From Paenibacillus assamensis DSM 18201 (GTDB taxonomy: Bacteria > Bacillota > Bacilli > Paenibacillales > Paenibacillaceae), in NCBI RefSeq assembly GCF_000422445.1, contig NZ_AULU01000010.1, positions 124,001 through 188,000 of the forward strand: a stretch of DNA of 64,000 nt, read 5' to 3'. Below are positions 53,024-60,982 of the stretch, piece by piece. The notes below the pieces were generated by a model. It was not told where the DNA came from and searched no databases. It was given only the letters and a program-made list of their open reading frames with translations. The position numbers and the translations under genes are program-made. Numbering within the stretch: the first letter of the stretch is position 1; every line of letters begins with the position of its first letter.

Positions 53024-54183
53024 GCGCTGCTGCAGCTTCTTCACAGCGTCAGCGGCGTGCTGCTGTCAAAGAGAAAGGATTCCGCAAAAGACGTCGTGTG
53101 ATGAAGCGTGTAAGTAAACGGAGCAAAGGTGACAAGAATGCGCGAAATAGATGGCGCTCCCGTAAACACAGCCCACATGCTCGCCGTTCCTCTAATTTGA
53201 AGCGACAGTATACGTCTCCCTTGCCTGAAGGTGCTGCTATCGAATTGCTCCCCGATTATACTCCATCCACTGTTCACGAGCCCTCGCCTTCTTCTTTAAC
53301 CGACAAGGAGAATCTCTCAACTGAACCTGCTAACGTACAGGTCGAACCAAAAATAGAGACAGAAAAAACATATAGAAAAGCCTATATGAAAGGAAAGTAC
53401 GATGGAGGAGAAGCTTTGCTGCAACAGCTTATTCCAGAGCATCTTATTTTACCGGATATTTCATTAGACCATATTATTTCTTTGGGATTCGAACAAGTTA
53501 AACATCTTCTTCTGCCTCTTACTGATCCTTTTGCCATCTTTGTTGATATGAAGCAAGCGCTGTTGGAGGGGAGACCGCTATCGGTCGTTAGACTTGGAGA
53601 TGGAGAATTATTGGCATTAGCCCATGATCGTCTTATATCCTCTCAAGAAATTCGTGATCACTCCCCGTTCGTTGCCACATCTGGTATGACCGTGCCTGAT
53701 TACAAAGGGCGTGAAGCGCTGGCGGAGTCGGTAAGAAGAGCTACTTATGTAGGCATTCCTATTTCGAGACTTCCTTACTTTCAAGGTCTTTTGTATCCAG
53801 TTTGTCGCGAGTACAGTCTATCTTTGCAGCATATGCGAATTACCTATTCGACGGTGAATTATTTAATCGCTCAGCTTGGATATTTGCAACAGCTATTGCA
53901 AGGCAGAAATGTACTACTTATCGGCAATGCAGCTCAACCATTAGGGAAGTTACTTTCGAAGCGGGGAGTTATCATTAGCGGCATGATTGCTTCAGTATCA
54001 GGAATGAAGGATATTCCTCGTGTTATGAGGGAAGCAGCCTCCATCACCTTTGATATTGCATTAGTGTCGGCAGGCATTCCCGCTGTTATTATCGCGGAAC
54101 GTATCGCTTCTGAGCTAGGTAAGGTTGCTTTGGACTTCGGTCATTTAGCAAATAGGCTAGCAGAAGGACAGATGAGTTTTTAG
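53020..54183 (+). CDS. GT-D-fold (DUF1792-like) glycosyltransferase with basic tail and Y/G motif
   Basis: 387 residues. Residues 9-68 are Arg/Lys-rich. TYRKAYMKGKYDGGEAL near residue 120 is a variant of the aromatic-x-x-Gly motif. The catalytic part begins near residue 175: PLSVVRLGDGELLALAHD contains the D-G-E motif of GT-D enzymes such as the DUF1792 glucosyltransferase that extends the glycan of streptococcal Fap1. NVLLIGNAAQPLGKLL and DIALVSAGIPAVII finish the domain. It probably extends a glycan on the giant protein. Coupled to the upstream gene by an ATGA overlap. Confidence 0.78.
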   Translation: MSAAAASSQRQRRAAVKEKGFRKRRRVMKRVSKRSKGDKNARNRWRSRKHSPHARRSSNLKRQYTSPLPEGAAIELLPDYTPSTVHEPSPSSLTDKENLSTEPANVQVEPKIETEKTYRKAYMKGKYDGGEALLQQLIPEHLILPDISLDHIISLGFEQVKHLLLPLTDPFAIFVDMKQALLEGRPLSVVRLGDGELLALAHDRLISSQEIRDHSPFVATSGMTVPDYKGREALAESVRRATYVGIPISRLPYFQGLLYPVCREYSLSLQHMRITYSTVNYLIAQLGYLQQLLQGRNVLLIGNAAQPLGKLLSKRGVIISGMIASVSGMKDIPRVMREAASITFDIALVSAGIPAVIIAERIASELGKVALDFGHLANRLAEGQMSF

Positions 54184-54212
54184 CGAATGTTCATGAAACG
54201 GAGGTGGACGTA

Positions 54213-55628
54213 TTGTCACGACTATCTCAGCAGCATAGGCGTAGCGGCCAGGGCCAGCGTAACCGCAAGCTGCGTAGTACGCCATTAAAACGCTCTAATT
54301 CGAGACGTAGACTGGCTAAAGAACATTACAAAAAAGGATATGCGGCAGGCTATCAAATGGGCATTGCTTCAGGCAAGGAGCAATTCGACCATCATATAGA
54401 GGGAACTAGCATTATTATTCCGACTTACAACAAGTTGAACTTGCTCAAACAATGTATCGCTAGTATTCAGCAGTATACATCAGAGGCACATGAAATTATT
54501 GTAGTGGACGATGCGTCAACGGACGGAACAGCTGCCTATTTGCGCAAGTTGTCAGGGCAGATTCGCTATCATATACACGACAAAAATTACGGGTTTGCAG
54601 GCTCTATGAATACCGGTTTGAAAATGGCAAAAGGAAACACGATATGTTTGTTAAACAATGATATTATCGTAACAACGAATTGGCTAGGTAATTTGCTGCA
54701 CTGCTTAGAAAGTGATCCTGCGATTGGTATGGTTGGTCCCGTAACCAACTATATTAGCGGGGAACAACAGATTGAGGTTTCCTATAGTACGAATCAAGAA
54801 ATGCAGCAATTCGCAAGGCAGCACAATGAGCAGGACGCGAGCAAATGGAAATTCGTTGAGCGGATAGTCGGTTTTTGTATGCTTTTTCATAAATCATTTT
54901 TTGAACAGACCGGCTACTTAGATGAAGGGTATAAGATCGGAAACTTTGAGGATGAAGACTTCGTCATTCGTACACGATTGGCAGGTCGAAAGTTGGCGAT
55001 TGCTGGTGATTGTTTCATTCATCATTTAGGCAGTCAAAGTATGAGGGAGCTTGGCGAGCAGCTGCAAGAAATTTATAAAAAAAATGAAGCCTTCTATGAG
55101 CAGAAATGGAGCAATCCTTACGAGTGGGTTCAGCGAGTAACGGAATGGTCCGAGTCTCAAGCCGTGTTTAAGGAAGGCGAGTTGGATACAGTTGCCTCCC
55201 GGAGAGCTATTTCCTTTTACCCGACCCATGTGGCGGTTACAGGATTGAATGGGACTGTTTATTGGGTGGAGCAGGGGATTAAGTATCCGATTCGAGGGGC
55301 ATACCCATTTCCTACGGTTAAGCTGTCTCAAATTGAGCTATTGTCCTGGCCGACAGGTTCGGATATAGAAGCTGATATAGCGGCTGAGAAGTGGCGGGGA
55401 ACGATGACTCTTGACGACACGATACCTGATGGAGGGGTGTTTGTTACAGAGAGCGGTCATTGGTTTCAACGAGATGGAAATACATGTCGCATGTTGATAA
55501 GCGAATATGTGCTTAAGCGTTGGAAGCTGAATGATAGGGTGATGTCACGATCAGGGGTTGAGAAATCGCAGTTGGTAGAGGGGCTGCCGATCATGGCTGC
55601 ACCAGTCCTCGTAAACGGAAATTTGTGA
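54213..55628 (+). CDS. GT2 glycosyltransferase with Y/G motif and extra C-terminal domain
   Basis: 471 residues. Residues 1-38 are basic; HYKKGYAAGYQMGIASGKE follows at about 39-57. The GT2 domain spans about 65-300: TSIIIPTYNKLNLLKQCIAS, VVDDASTDGT, LLNNDIIV, IGMVGPVTNYISG and EDEDFVIRTRLAG. From about residue 330 an unrelated domain begins with V-T-G-L-N-G-T-V-Y-W and G-I-K-Y-P-I, resembling a small surface-protein module. The TTG at 54213 is preferred, eight bases after GGAGG; a GTG at 54204 overlaps that site. Confidence 0.8.
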   Translation: MSRLSQQHRRSGQGQRNRKLRSTPLKRSNSRRRLAKEHYKKGYAAGYQMGIASGKEQFDHHIEGTSIIIPTYNKLNLLKQCIASIQQYTSEAHEIIVVDDASTDGTAAYLRKLSGQIRYHIHDKNYGFAGSMNTGLKMAKGNTICLLNNDIIVTTNWLGNLLHCLESDPAIGMVGPVTNYISGEQQIEVSYSTNQEMQQFARQHNEQDASKWKFVERIVGFCMLFHKSFFEQTGYLDEGYKIGNFEDEDFVIRTRLAGRKLAIAGDCFIHHLGSQSMRELGEQLQEIYKKNEAFYEQKWSNPYEWVQRVTEWSESQAVFKEGELDTVASRRAISFYPTHVAVTGLNGTVYWVEQGIKYPIRGAYPFPTVKLSQIELLSWPTGSDIEADIAAEKWRGTMTLDDTIPDGGVFVTESGHWFQRDGNTCRMLISEYVLKRWKLNDRVMSRSGVEKSQLVEGLPIMAAPVLVNGNL

Positions 55629-55846
55629 TGGGAATAAAGTCGACTTGAGCATGCAGGCTGCAGCGGAGTTTTCAGGTCTGCATGCTGGTCGATAGATAAT
55701 GATTTTATATCCAAGGGCAATTGATAGGCAGATGACGGTGAGCTTTAGCACGGAAGTGGCATATCGTATATCAATCTAGAACGAAATAGAGGCAGCAGTT
55801 CTATTATGGGCAAAGTGGACCATTGAATTGAACGGAGGAATGACCT
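55629..55846. other. Short intergenic gap with an inverted repeat
   Basis: AGCATGCAG and CTGCATGCT (about 55650-55688) can pair across a 20-base loop with no T-run. It may mark the end of one transcription unit and the start of the small-protein genes. Confidence 0.35.
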
Positions 55847-56140
55847 ATGAAGCCTGAAGATAAAGTGAATGAAATTATTGTCCATATGGCTCACACGCAT
55901 AATCAGATGGCAAAAATATTGCAGGCAAAGCGTCAGGTGGCCGTTAGAATGTCACAACTCGTTCATGCTGTTCCGGATGAGCTTCCTCAAGTCGAGCATA
56001 TATCTGAGGTAAAGGTACAATCAGGACAAGTTACTCGTTGCCTCATCGATTATATGATGAGTATTGCTGAATTAGAAGATGCCATGGCTGATCAATTGAA
56101 GTTGGTGTTGAAAGACCTGCATGAGCCCGAAGAAGAATAA
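55847..56140 (+). CDS. Small helical protein of the fibre cluster (1), unrecognised
   Basis: 97 residues, mostly predicted helix: KVNEIIVHMAHTHNQMAKIL and, after a short loop with proline, GQVTRCLIDYMMSIAELED. The C-terminus is acidic (EPEEE). It aligns with the next gene: HTHNQMAKILQAK with MQWNIAIMLEAK, and ADQLKLVL with NRNMQTIL. ACGGAGGAATGACCT precedes the ATG. Not similar to a family I know; perhaps a structural or scaffold component of the spore surface or an adaptor of the glycosylation machinery. Confidence 0.65.
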   Translation: MKPEDKVNEIIVHMAHTHNQMAKILQAKRQVAVRMSQLVHAVPDELPQVEHISEVKVQSGQVTRCLIDYMMSIAELEDAMADQLKLVLKDLHEPEEE

Positions 56141-56182
56141 AAAAGCAGTTACGTTATTCATTAGCAGTCAGGAGGGACCCAT

Positions 56183-56533
56183 TTGGATCGTGAACATGCC
56201 AACATTCGAATTTTGGAATCTATGGCGGACATGCAATGGAATATTGCGATTATGCTGGAAGCCAAAACATTGGAAGCAGAGAAAGTACGTAATTGGCTGC
56301 TTAATCACATGATAGCGAGCGACAACGCGAACGACGCTCATGAACAGACGAAGGATGCGCTAGATGTCCATGCTCAAGTGATAGAGGTTATTGCTGGATT
56401 AACAAGATTACAACAAAGTTTGAACCGTAATATGCAGACGATTCTTGATCCTGAAGGACAGGATGAACAAGGTGCAGGTCATGCGAATAATGATGGCTTT
56501 AAAGGTCAGCTTGATTTGGATGAAATGGCATGA
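56183..56533 (+). CDS. Small helical protein of the fibre cluster (2), paralogue of (1)
   Basis: 116 residues; TTG start with AGGAGGGA upstream. Two helical segments (ILESMADMQWNIAIMLEAK; VIEVIAGLTRLQQSLNRNM) match the layout of the preceding gene, then an acidic Gly/Asn-rich tail (DEQGAGHANNDG). No signal peptide or membrane segment. It overlaps the next start by four bases. Confidence 0.65.
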   Translation: MDREHANIRILESMADMQWNIAIMLEAKTLEAEKVRNWLLNHMIASDNANDAHEQTKDALDVHAQVIEVIAGLTRLQQSLNRNMQTILDPEGQDEQGAGHANNDGFKGQLDLDEMA

Positions 56534-56793
56534 AGCAGCTTCAAGCGCAAGCGCCCAGGCAAGACACTGAGCATGGAGCGAAGTTGAAAGAACAACGCTT
56601 TGTCATCGATGATCTTCGGCGCAACTATCGATCAGAACGAGCAGTTTCGGCCCAACTGCATTTGTTGGAGGCGATTGAACGCAGTCAAGCTGCAATAAGT
56701 TCGCTGTTAGATCGGTTCTCCCCACATATTGAGCAATTAGACATGTGCAAAAAGGAGAACGTATCGTCCTGTACAAAGGGAGGGATGGAATAG
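56530..56793 (+). CDS. Small helical protein of the fibre cluster (3), unrecognised
   Basis: 87 residues. A charged N-terminus and one long amphipathic helix (LHLLEAIERSQAAISSLLDR), distantly like the second helix of (2). ATGA overlap with the previous gene. It has two cysteines near the C-terminus (CKKENVSSC). No known family. Confidence 0.6.
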   Translation: MKQLQAQAPRQDTEHGAKLKEQRFVIDDLRRNYRSERAVSAQLHLLEAIERSQAAISSLLDRFSPHIEQLDMCKKENVSSCTKGGME

Positions 56794-57108
56794 ATGAAGA
56801 AAAAAAGAGTGAAGAAGAAGCGGAAGGAGTCTACGCAGCGGAAAGCGCGTATTCGGCGTCAGTCGACAAAAGAAAGCGCTAAAAAGACCAAACCTGCCAC
56901 CGAGAAAGTAACAAAAGGAAGACGTCTGTCCAAGAAGAGAGTACGGACAACGAACTCCACGAGTTCCAAGTTATCAGCCAAATCTAAAAAGCGAGTAAAT
57001 CATGCGTACGATAAAAGTTATAACGAAGCATTTAATCAAGGTTTTAACGAAGGATTTGCAAAGGGCTTCGAGGATGGGCACCATATCATATACAGCCAGC
57101 AAGCTTAA
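56794..57108 (+). CDS. Polybasic small protein with four aromatic-x-x-Gly units
   Basis: 104 residues. Residues 1-68 are almost half Lys/Arg. The C-terminus carries the clearest copy of the cluster motif, from SYNEAFNQGF to FAKGFEDG (about residues 72-94). Its start directly follows the upstream stop, with AAGGGAGGG upstream. It consists only of the two modules that decorate the glycosyltransferases here (basic tail and Y/F-x-x-G), with no enzyme attached, so it may be a competitor, scaffold or anchor. Confidence 0.7.
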   Translation: MKKKRVKKKRKESTQRKARIRRQSTKESAKKTKPATEKVTKGRRLSKKRVRTTNSTSSKLSAKSKKRVNHAYDKSYNEAFNQGFNEGFAKGFEDGHHIIYSQQA

Positions 57109-57167
57109 TGCAACTTTTATGCAGCAAGACATGAAAATGATTATATGTCTGAATTTCAGGTGATGCC

Positions 57168-58301
57168 ATGCAGCAAGTTAGACAGATAGAACGTGCAAAA
57201 GGACGACGGGACGGCTTCTCCATAGGATATAAGCATGGTTATCGCCTTGGTACGGCCGAAGCTGTCGTGTCACAAATTCCTATGATGCCGCCGAAGTTGT
57301 CACCGTTGCGAATTCTTTATATTCCACAAGGATTTGAAGCAATTGACCACGGATGCAGCATTGCTTTGAGTAAAATGAGCAGTGCATATGCGGAAGCACA
57401 TCCCTCCCGACTTGTAGATGAAGCGCAGCGTTTCAAGCCAGATCTCATTGTCGTTCTAAATGCCCTTCATGTATTTCCTCAGGAACATCCTGAACATATC
57501 ATATGGGCGAAGCAACAAGGTATAAAGACCGCGATATGGTTTGTCGATGATCCTTACTTCACTCAAGACACAGCAGTATTAGCCCCGTATTATGACTTCG
57601 TATTCACCCATGAACAGCAATGTGTTCCTTTCTACAAGCAGTTGGGCTGTAGACATGTTTATCACCTTCCTCTCGCGGCAGCAACAGAACGCTTCCGTCC
57701 TATTCGGTCAGACTATCGTTATTGCCATGATATTTGCTTTATTGGCAACGGTTTTTGGAATCGGGTAGCGTTTTTTGATAGTTATGCGGATCAGCTTATG
57801 AAGTACGATATTTGTATTGCAGGTGGCTATTGGGATCGAATGGTCTCGCATGCTCGTTGGGGGAAGCGGCTTCGTTCAGGGTGGGTTCCTCTAGAGGAAA
57901 GTGTTTATTATTACAATTCTTCCAAAATTATATTAAATATTCATCGTCCCCATGAACAAGGGGCTGACAATCGAAATACATTTGACCTTCCTGCACAGTC
58001 GATTAATCCTCGCACCTATGAAATTGCTGCCTGTGGTGCATTTCAACTTACCGATGTTCGGAGTGACTTGGCCCAAATGTATACGCCAGGCTGGGATATT
58101 GAAACGTTCCAGACAGGCGAAGAACTTATGCAAAAGATTGAATACTACTTACATCATGAAGAAGAGAGGATGCGTATCGCGATGCGCTCTCTTCAAACCA
58201 CATTTATGCGTCATACGTTTGAGCATCGGGTGCATCATATGCTTGACATCATTGAGAAGGGCTACTCGGTGTCGGTGCCATCGGTAGCATTGTTAAACTG
58301 A
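57168..58301 (+). CDS. CgeB-like spore-maturation glycosyltransferase (1)
   Basis: 377 residues. The N-terminal motif RRDGFSIGYKHGYRLGTAEA is at about 13-32. A GT-B-like fold follows: PLRILYIPQGF, KPDLIVVLNALH, TAIWFVDDPYFTQD, then C-terminal ICFIGNGFWNRVAFF, SSKIILNIHRP and NPRTYEIAACGAFQLTD, the signature of the CgeB family. In B. subtilis CgeB acts late in sporulation on spore-surface glycosylation. The ATG follows CAGGTGATG. A close paralogue follows. Confidence 0.83.
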   Translation: MQQVRQIERAKGRRDGFSIGYKHGYRLGTAEAVVSQIPMMPPKLSPLRILYIPQGFEAIDHGCSIALSKMSSAYAEAHPSRLVDEAQRFKPDLIVVLNALHVFPQEHPEHIIWAKQQGIKTAIWFVDDPYFTQDTAVLAPYYDFVFTHEQQCVPFYKQLGCRHVYHLPLAAATERFRPIRSDYRYCHDICFIGNGFWNRVAFFDSYADQLMKYDICIAGGYWDRMVSHARWGKRLRSGWVPLEESVYYYNSSKIILNIHRPHEQGADNRNTFDLPAQSINPRTYEIAACGAFQLTDVRSDLAQMYTPGWDIETFQTGEELMQKIEYYLHHEEERMRIAMRSLQTTFMRHTFEHRVHHMLDIIEKGYSVSVPSVALLN

Positions 58302-58328
58302 CAAAGCATACAGGGAAGGAGGAATAGG

Positions 58329-59489
58329 ATGGCTGGTGCAACAGCGAAAAAAGGCATAGTCAAGCAATCCCGACCATCATTGCTGCATCAGGTACGGTCA
58401 GCTAGCCATAAAGGAGCGCGAGAAGGACACGAACGAGGATACGGAGAAGGGTACTTTCGTGGTAGAGCACAAGCGCTTGTGCATACACTTACTGAACACG
58501 CTCCCCAACGCCAATTACGTATTATTTACGTATCATCAGGCAAAGGATTCCCTTATTCACCGCTTGATGAAGCTGTGGTATCAACGATGCAGGCAATGGC
58601 TATAGATGTTCGAGTATCGGGACCTAAAGATTCAATAGCTGTAAGTGCTGTGGAATATCGTGCAGACCTAGTCCTCGTTCTAGATGGCATGGATTTTCCA
58701 GCCGAGCAGCTTATTGAGCTGAAGGCTCTCGCTATCCGTACCGCTTTATGGATTACGGATGATCCCTATTATACGGATCGGATGTCAGCGGTTGCTCCTC
58801 ATTATGATTATATTTTTACATTAGAATCTACGGCCATCGAGTACTATCAGTCTTTAGGATGCAGGCAAGTGCATCATTTGCCTTTTGCTGCTTTTCCTGA
58901 ACATTTTACTCCACGGGCGTCTCCGGCCCCATTTCAATATGACTTTAGCTTTATTGGCTCTGCCTATTGGAATCGAGTTCGCTTCTTTGAGCCAATTATG
59001 GATCGATTAATGAAATACAATACTCATTTTTCAGGGTTATGGTGGGATCGGCTTCCTCAATACAAGAAGTATAAGTCATCGATTAAGCTTGATCTTTGGA
59101 TGGGGCCGAAAGAAACAGCAGAATTTTATAATAGTAGTAAAATTGTAATAAATATGCATAGAGATTTTGATGATCCAACGGTAAACCAAAACTCTCAGCA
59201 AATTAGAGCAACCTCACCTAATCCCCGCACATTTGAAATTAACGGATGCGGGGCTTTGCAACTGACAGATGCTCGAAGTGATCTAGCTAGTTTTTATGTG
59301 CCTGGAGTTGAACTTGTAACGTACGAAACCCCTACCGACTTGCTGGAAAAAGCGGTCTATTATTTGACCCACGATGAGGAACGTAGAGAGATTGCATTGC
59401 GCGGTTTAGCGCGTACGTTGAAAGATCATAGTTATGTGAAACGTCTCCAGCAGTTGTTGGGTATTATATTTGATCGTCAAACAGAGTGA
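58329..59489 (+). CDS. CgeB-like spore-maturation glycosyltransferase (2)
   Basis: 386 residues, paralogue of the preceding gene. N-terminal motif GAREGHERGYGEGYFRG at about 24-41. Then LRIIYVSSGKGF, TALWITDDPYYTDRM, FSFIGSAYWNRVRFFE, SSKIVINMHRDF and NPRTFEINGCGALQLTD. AAGGAGGAATAGG precedes the ATG. It is the last gene of the cluster. Two tandem copies suggest two glycan additions or two acceptors. Confidence 0.83.
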   Translation: MAGATAKKGIVKQSRPSLLHQVRSASHKGAREGHERGYGEGYFRGRAQALVHTLTEHAPQRQLRIIYVSSGKGFPYSPLDEAVVSTMQAMAIDVRVSGPKDSIAVSAVEYRADLVLVLDGMDFPAEQLIELKALAIRTALWITDDPYYTDRMSAVAPHYDYIFTLESTAIEYYQSLGCRQVHHLPFAAFPEHFTPRASPAPFQYDFSFIGSAYWNRVRFFEPIMDRLMKYNTHFSGLWWDRLPQYKKYKSSIKLDLWMGPKETAEFYNSSKIVINMHRDFDDPTVNQNSQQIRATSPNPRTFEINGCGALQLTDARSDLASFYVPGVELVTYETPTDLLEKAVYYLTHDEERREIALRGLARTLKDHSYVKRLQQLLGIIFDRQTE

Positions 59490-59921
59490 GGAGATTTTAC
59501 TTTATGGAGCGTGTTTTTTGCCCTCGTCCTAGAACGATTAGGTGGGGGTATTTTTGCTGTCTATGTATGAAGTTGCATTGTAGGTGAAGAATGAGCAAGC
59601 CTGTCTATTTTCGATAAGCGGTCTAATTTGATGAATAGCTGATTATCGGCAAATATTTTCGGTTTTAAGAGGATTAACGTTCAAGAAAGCGTTATTATGG
59701 GGGTTATTTACGGATTATCTCCTTTTATCTTTCGATTTCATTAAGAATGGAGAAAGAATGAGCTTGAGCGAGGAAATGATATGAAAATAAAAGATTGAAA
59801 TGGTTTATATGACTGCCATAATTAGGGATTGTCTAAAATGAGCGCTGTGATTTGTTTACAGTCTTTGAGCAGAGGAGTAAGATTCAGTTCAGCAACAGCA
59901 ACTACATTCCGTAGCGTCTGA
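59490..59921. other. Intergenic region after the fibre cluster
   Basis: A likely terminator (59521-59556), then about 350 bp of AT-rich sequence without a credible gene, leading to the promoter of the first c-di-AMP riboswitch. Confidence 0.45.
59521..59556 (+). terminator. Probable terminator of the fibre cluster
   Basis: CCCTCGTCCTA pairs imperfectly with TAGGTGGGGG, followed by TATTTTTGC. Confidence 0.55.
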
Positions 59922-60140
59922 AATCGCTGAGTTCCGCATAAGGTGCGGAAGCGGGGGAACCAAATGCAAACGGCTGCCTAACTAAGCTTGAAAGGCCGCA
60001 GGTAATCGTTTGTTGGGGTGAATCTAGAGATCGGTACGCAATTCCAGCTTATCGCAGGAATTGGTGCAATTGGTGCCGAGAACTGGTAGGGCAACTCTTC
60101 GAGCCCGAATCCGACAGCTAACCTCGTAAGCGTCCGAGGA
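59922..60140 (+). promoter_or_regulatory. ydaO/yuaA-type c-di-AMP riboswitch (1)
   Basis: Conserved elements in order: ATCGCTGAGTTCCGC, GCGGGGGAACCAA, GGGGTGAATC, GGTAGGGCAACTCTTCG, CCCGAATCCGACAGCTAACC and TCGTAAGCGTCCGAGGA. These match the ydaO motif that binds c-di-AMP and lowers expression of potassium and osmolyte genes. No terminator follows; instead a Shine-Dalgarno-masking hairpin lies at 60149-60223. It controls the small RCK-like gene. Confidence 0.92.
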
Positions 60141-60148
60141 GAGGCGTG

Positions 60149-60223
60149 CCTGAATACCGTTATGTATAATGGCGCATTTCGAATGGCCTCACACCCGAAA
60201 ATGACCGCTGTACGGATTTCAGG
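60149..60223 (+). promoter_or_regulatory. Expression platform that can hide the Shine-Dalgarno
   Basis: CCTGAATACCG (60149-60159) is complementary to CGGATTTCAGG (60213-60223) at 9 of 11 positions. The right arm overlaps the AGGAGG ribosome site at 60221. Pairing would block translation. This suggests a translational rather than a transcriptional riboswitch output. Confidence 0.5.
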
Positions 60224-60236
60224 AGGAATGAACAAG

Positions 60237-60671
60237 ATGCATAGTGAGGGGCGCATGGTAACCGTATTTGCTCCCAATGCGATGGGGGTTGATTTTTTGA
60301 AACAGCTGCGAGGTGCGAATGTACCTGTAGCCGCGATATCGAACAATACCCGGCTAACAGCAAGTATGGAAAAGTTAGGTGTAAAGCATGTTTGCAACGT
60401 GCAAACGACATCGCACCGGAAGACAATGGCGCTGCCAGCTGTACCTGTAGGGCGTATGTATGTATTTGAGCAAAGCTTCGCACTGACATGCCGCTTGCTG
60501 CAGCAGTGCCGTCCTTGGACGGACGAGATGATTACGGTAATTACGAGACAGAATTATCCGAAGTCGATTTATCGGATGTTGGGCGCAGACATGGTCATTT
60601 ATACGCAGTCAGACCAAGTGTCGTTTCTGTTGAGTGATTTATTGAGTCAAGACAGCCATCAGCCTGCTTGA
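60237..60671 (+). CDS. Small Rossmann/RCK_N-like protein under c-di-AMP riboswitch control
   Basis: 144 residues. A beta-alpha-beta start (MVTVFAPNAMGVDFLKQL), an alternating strand/helix layout and the ending YRMLGADMVIYTQSDQVSFL, which resembles the last part of TrkA/Ktr RCK_N domains (L-G-A-D-x-V-I). The usual GxGxxG is replaced by APNAMG, so NAD binding is doubtful. The ATG at 60237 is ten bases after AGGAGG; one at 60228 is too close. The riboswitch and the adjacent kdp operon point to potassium homeostasis. I do not know a named family. Confidence 0.65.
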   Translation: MHSEGRMVTVFAPNAMGVDFLKQLRGANVPVAAISNNTRLTASMEKLGVKHVCNVQTTSHRKTMALPAVPVGRMYVFEQSFALTCRLLQQCRPWTDEMITVITRQNYPKSIYRMLGADMVIYTQSDQVSFLLSDLLSQDSHQPA

Positions 60672-60753
60672 ATGAGTTTATGATGATCATAGCTTCATAT
60701 TGTTCGGGTATAGGTGATGATAGAAATACAATCAGATAGCTTTGGGCTTTGCT

Positions 60754-60933
60754 CATCGCTGAGTCCCTTTATAAGGGAACGGGGGAACCAATCGACATGC
60801 ATCTGCATGTCTGGGGTGAGTCCGGATGACTGCTCGGCATCCATTGTATAGATGGAGTGTCGAATTCGCATCTGGTAGGGCGACTCTTGCGTCCGAATCC
60901 GTCAGCTAACCTCGTAAGCGTCCGTAGAGGCAG
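60754..60933 (+). promoter_or_regulatory. ydaO/yuaA-type c-di-AMP riboswitch (2), kdp leader
   Basis: ATCGCTGAGTCCC, ACGGGGGAACCAA, GGGGTGAGTCC, GGTAGGGCGACTCTTGCG, CCGAATCCGTCAGCTAACC and TCGTAAGCGTCCG match the ydaO motif. The P1 stem can form from GGCTTTGCTC and GAGGCAGCC. A strong intrinsic terminator 50 bases downstream gives a transcriptional off-switch. c-di-AMP (high K+) would shut off kdp. Confidence 0.93.
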
Positions 60934-60982
60934 CCTTATTTCGTCGTGGATCGATACACGGTTTCTATAGCTGTGTTTATTT

